NCBI GenBank assembly: GCA_021734105.1
Contig: JAIPJP010000009.1
Location: forward strand, 1-34,074
Direction: 5' to 3'
DNA: 34,074 nt
Source of the DNA: Candidatus Woesearchaeota archaeon
GTDB taxonomy: Archaea > Nanobdellota > Nanobdellia > Woesearchaeales > SKGA01
This document shows, piece after piece, positions 33,913 to 34,074 of the stretch (position 1 is its first letter; the number at the start of each line of letters is the position of its first letter). The translations under genes and the position numbers were made by a program. Below the pieces are notes generated by a model, which made no database searches, was not told where the DNA came from, and was given only the letters and a program-made list of their open reading frames with translations.

Positions 33913-33920
33913 TATATAAA
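33913..33920. promoter_or_regulatory. TATA-like box usable in both directions
   Basis: TATATAAA on the plus strand reads TTTATATA on the minus strand. Leftward it predicts a start near 33890 and a 28-base leader for the 1800-residue gene. Rightward it predicts a start near 33943 and a leader of about 93 bases for the gene at 34036, carrying the hairpins below. Confidence 0.45.
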
Positions 33921-33977
33921 GGTTTGTGCTCTTGTGGGTTTGTCCCAAGTCTCTAACTTTTTAGAAAGAAATATATG

Positions 33978-34007
33978 CTCCCACTGCCAAAAGTAGCATT
34001 GTGGGAG
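33978..34007 (+). other. Inverted repeat, predicted RNA hairpin 1
   Basis: CTCCCAC at 33978-33984 is complementary to GTGGGAG at 34001-34007, and TGC/GCA just inside adds three pairs with a two-base bulge. It directly abuts the next hairpin. Confidence 0.6.
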
Positions 34008-34034
34008 GGAAAAACAGATTGAGGCTGTTTTTCC
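34008..34034 (+). other. Inverted repeat, predicted RNA hairpin 2 with GAGG in the loop
   Basis: GGAAAAACAG (34008-34017) and CTGTTTTTCC (34025-34034) form a perfect 10-base-pair stem with a 7-base loop ATTGAGG. The loop carries the only ribosome-binding-like GAGG before the ATG at 34036. The stem ends one base before that ATG. Confidence 0.7.
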
Positions 34035-34035
34035 A

Positions 34036-34074
34036 ATGAAGAAAAAAGATAGATTAATTAAAAAAGTTAAGCAT
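34036..34074 (+). CDS. Start of a plus-strand gene, partial
   Basis: ATG at 34036 opens a frame of 13 codons (MKKKDRLIKKVKH) to the window edge. It is Lys-rich and too short to identify. It is supported by the divergent promoter-like element and GAGG upstream. It is the only plus-strand gene I can propose, and it may be a chance frame. Confidence 0.4.
   Translation, partial: MKKKDRLIKKVKH

Noticed and set aside
33931-33949. Weak third hairpin (CTTG..GGG / CCCAAG)
   Set aside because: Only six pairs with a two-base bulge; too weak to list beside the two stronger stems.
1-34074. CRISPR, tRNA, rRNA, IS elements or prophage genes
   Set aside because: No regularly spaced repeats, tRNA-like cloverleaf, rRNA signature, transposase or phage structural motif was seen on either strand.

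Overview
The window most likely comes from an AT-rich archaeon, probably of the DPANN type (Woesearchaeota/Pacearchaeota-like); that placement is inference. The evidence is an archaeal single-strand-binding RPA with two OB folds, TATA boxes about 26 bases upstream of inferred transcription starts (two placing starts at leaderless ATGs), GGTG/GAGG-type ribosome binding sites, oligo-T transcript ends, and a long run of proteins with archaeal class III (prepilin-like) N-termini. Essentially everything from 1 to 33861 is read on the minus strand. One gene start at the right edge is on the plus strand. I see no tRNA, rRNA, CRISPR array, insertion sequence or phage gene.

Layout in transcription order, right to left. 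(a) 28459-33861 encodes a giant secreted cysteine-rich protein with its own promoter, facing a plus-strand gene across a 174-base spacer that contains two stacked RNA-type hairpins. (b) 27520-28398 is a MEMO1-family protein with its own TATA box. (c) 24081-27332 is a 1083-residue pilin-like-anchored surface protein, leaderless, ended by T-tracts. (d) 14304-23960 is a probable operon: a 1339-residue secreted cysteine-rich protein, a 925-residue membrane protein with a cytosolic coiled-coil tail, then four small pseudopilin-like proteins with K/R-A-Q processing-site motifs and a possible tiny membrane ORF. (e) 13985-14242 and 12766-13941 are two more proteins with short basic N-termini and one membrane segment. 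(f) 7609-12697 is a tightly packed operon of seven single-pass proteins, two of them tiny and previously easy to miss. It ends in a T8 tract. (g) 1658-7512 is a four-gene overlapping operon. Its third gene encodes a 1276-residue surface protein with a clear M15 (VanX/VanY-like) peptidase domain plus lysozyme-like and degenerate NlpC/P60-like regions. (h) 429-1601 is RPA and 1-423 is a DUF457/YdjM-like membrane protein that runs off the left edge.

The main biological proposal is that (c) to (g) form one cell-surface assembly: many membrane-tethered pseudopilin-like subunits, giant cysteine-rich ectodomain proteins, and at least one subunit carrying peptidoglycan-hydrolase folds. Most archaea lack peptidoglycan, so a role in contacting or breaching a bacterial cell wall, or adaptor use of dead enzyme folds, is plausible but unproven. 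No secretion ATPase, platform protein or prepilin peptidase lies in the window, so any motor would have to be encoded elsewhere. Most of the surface proteins have no function I can name.
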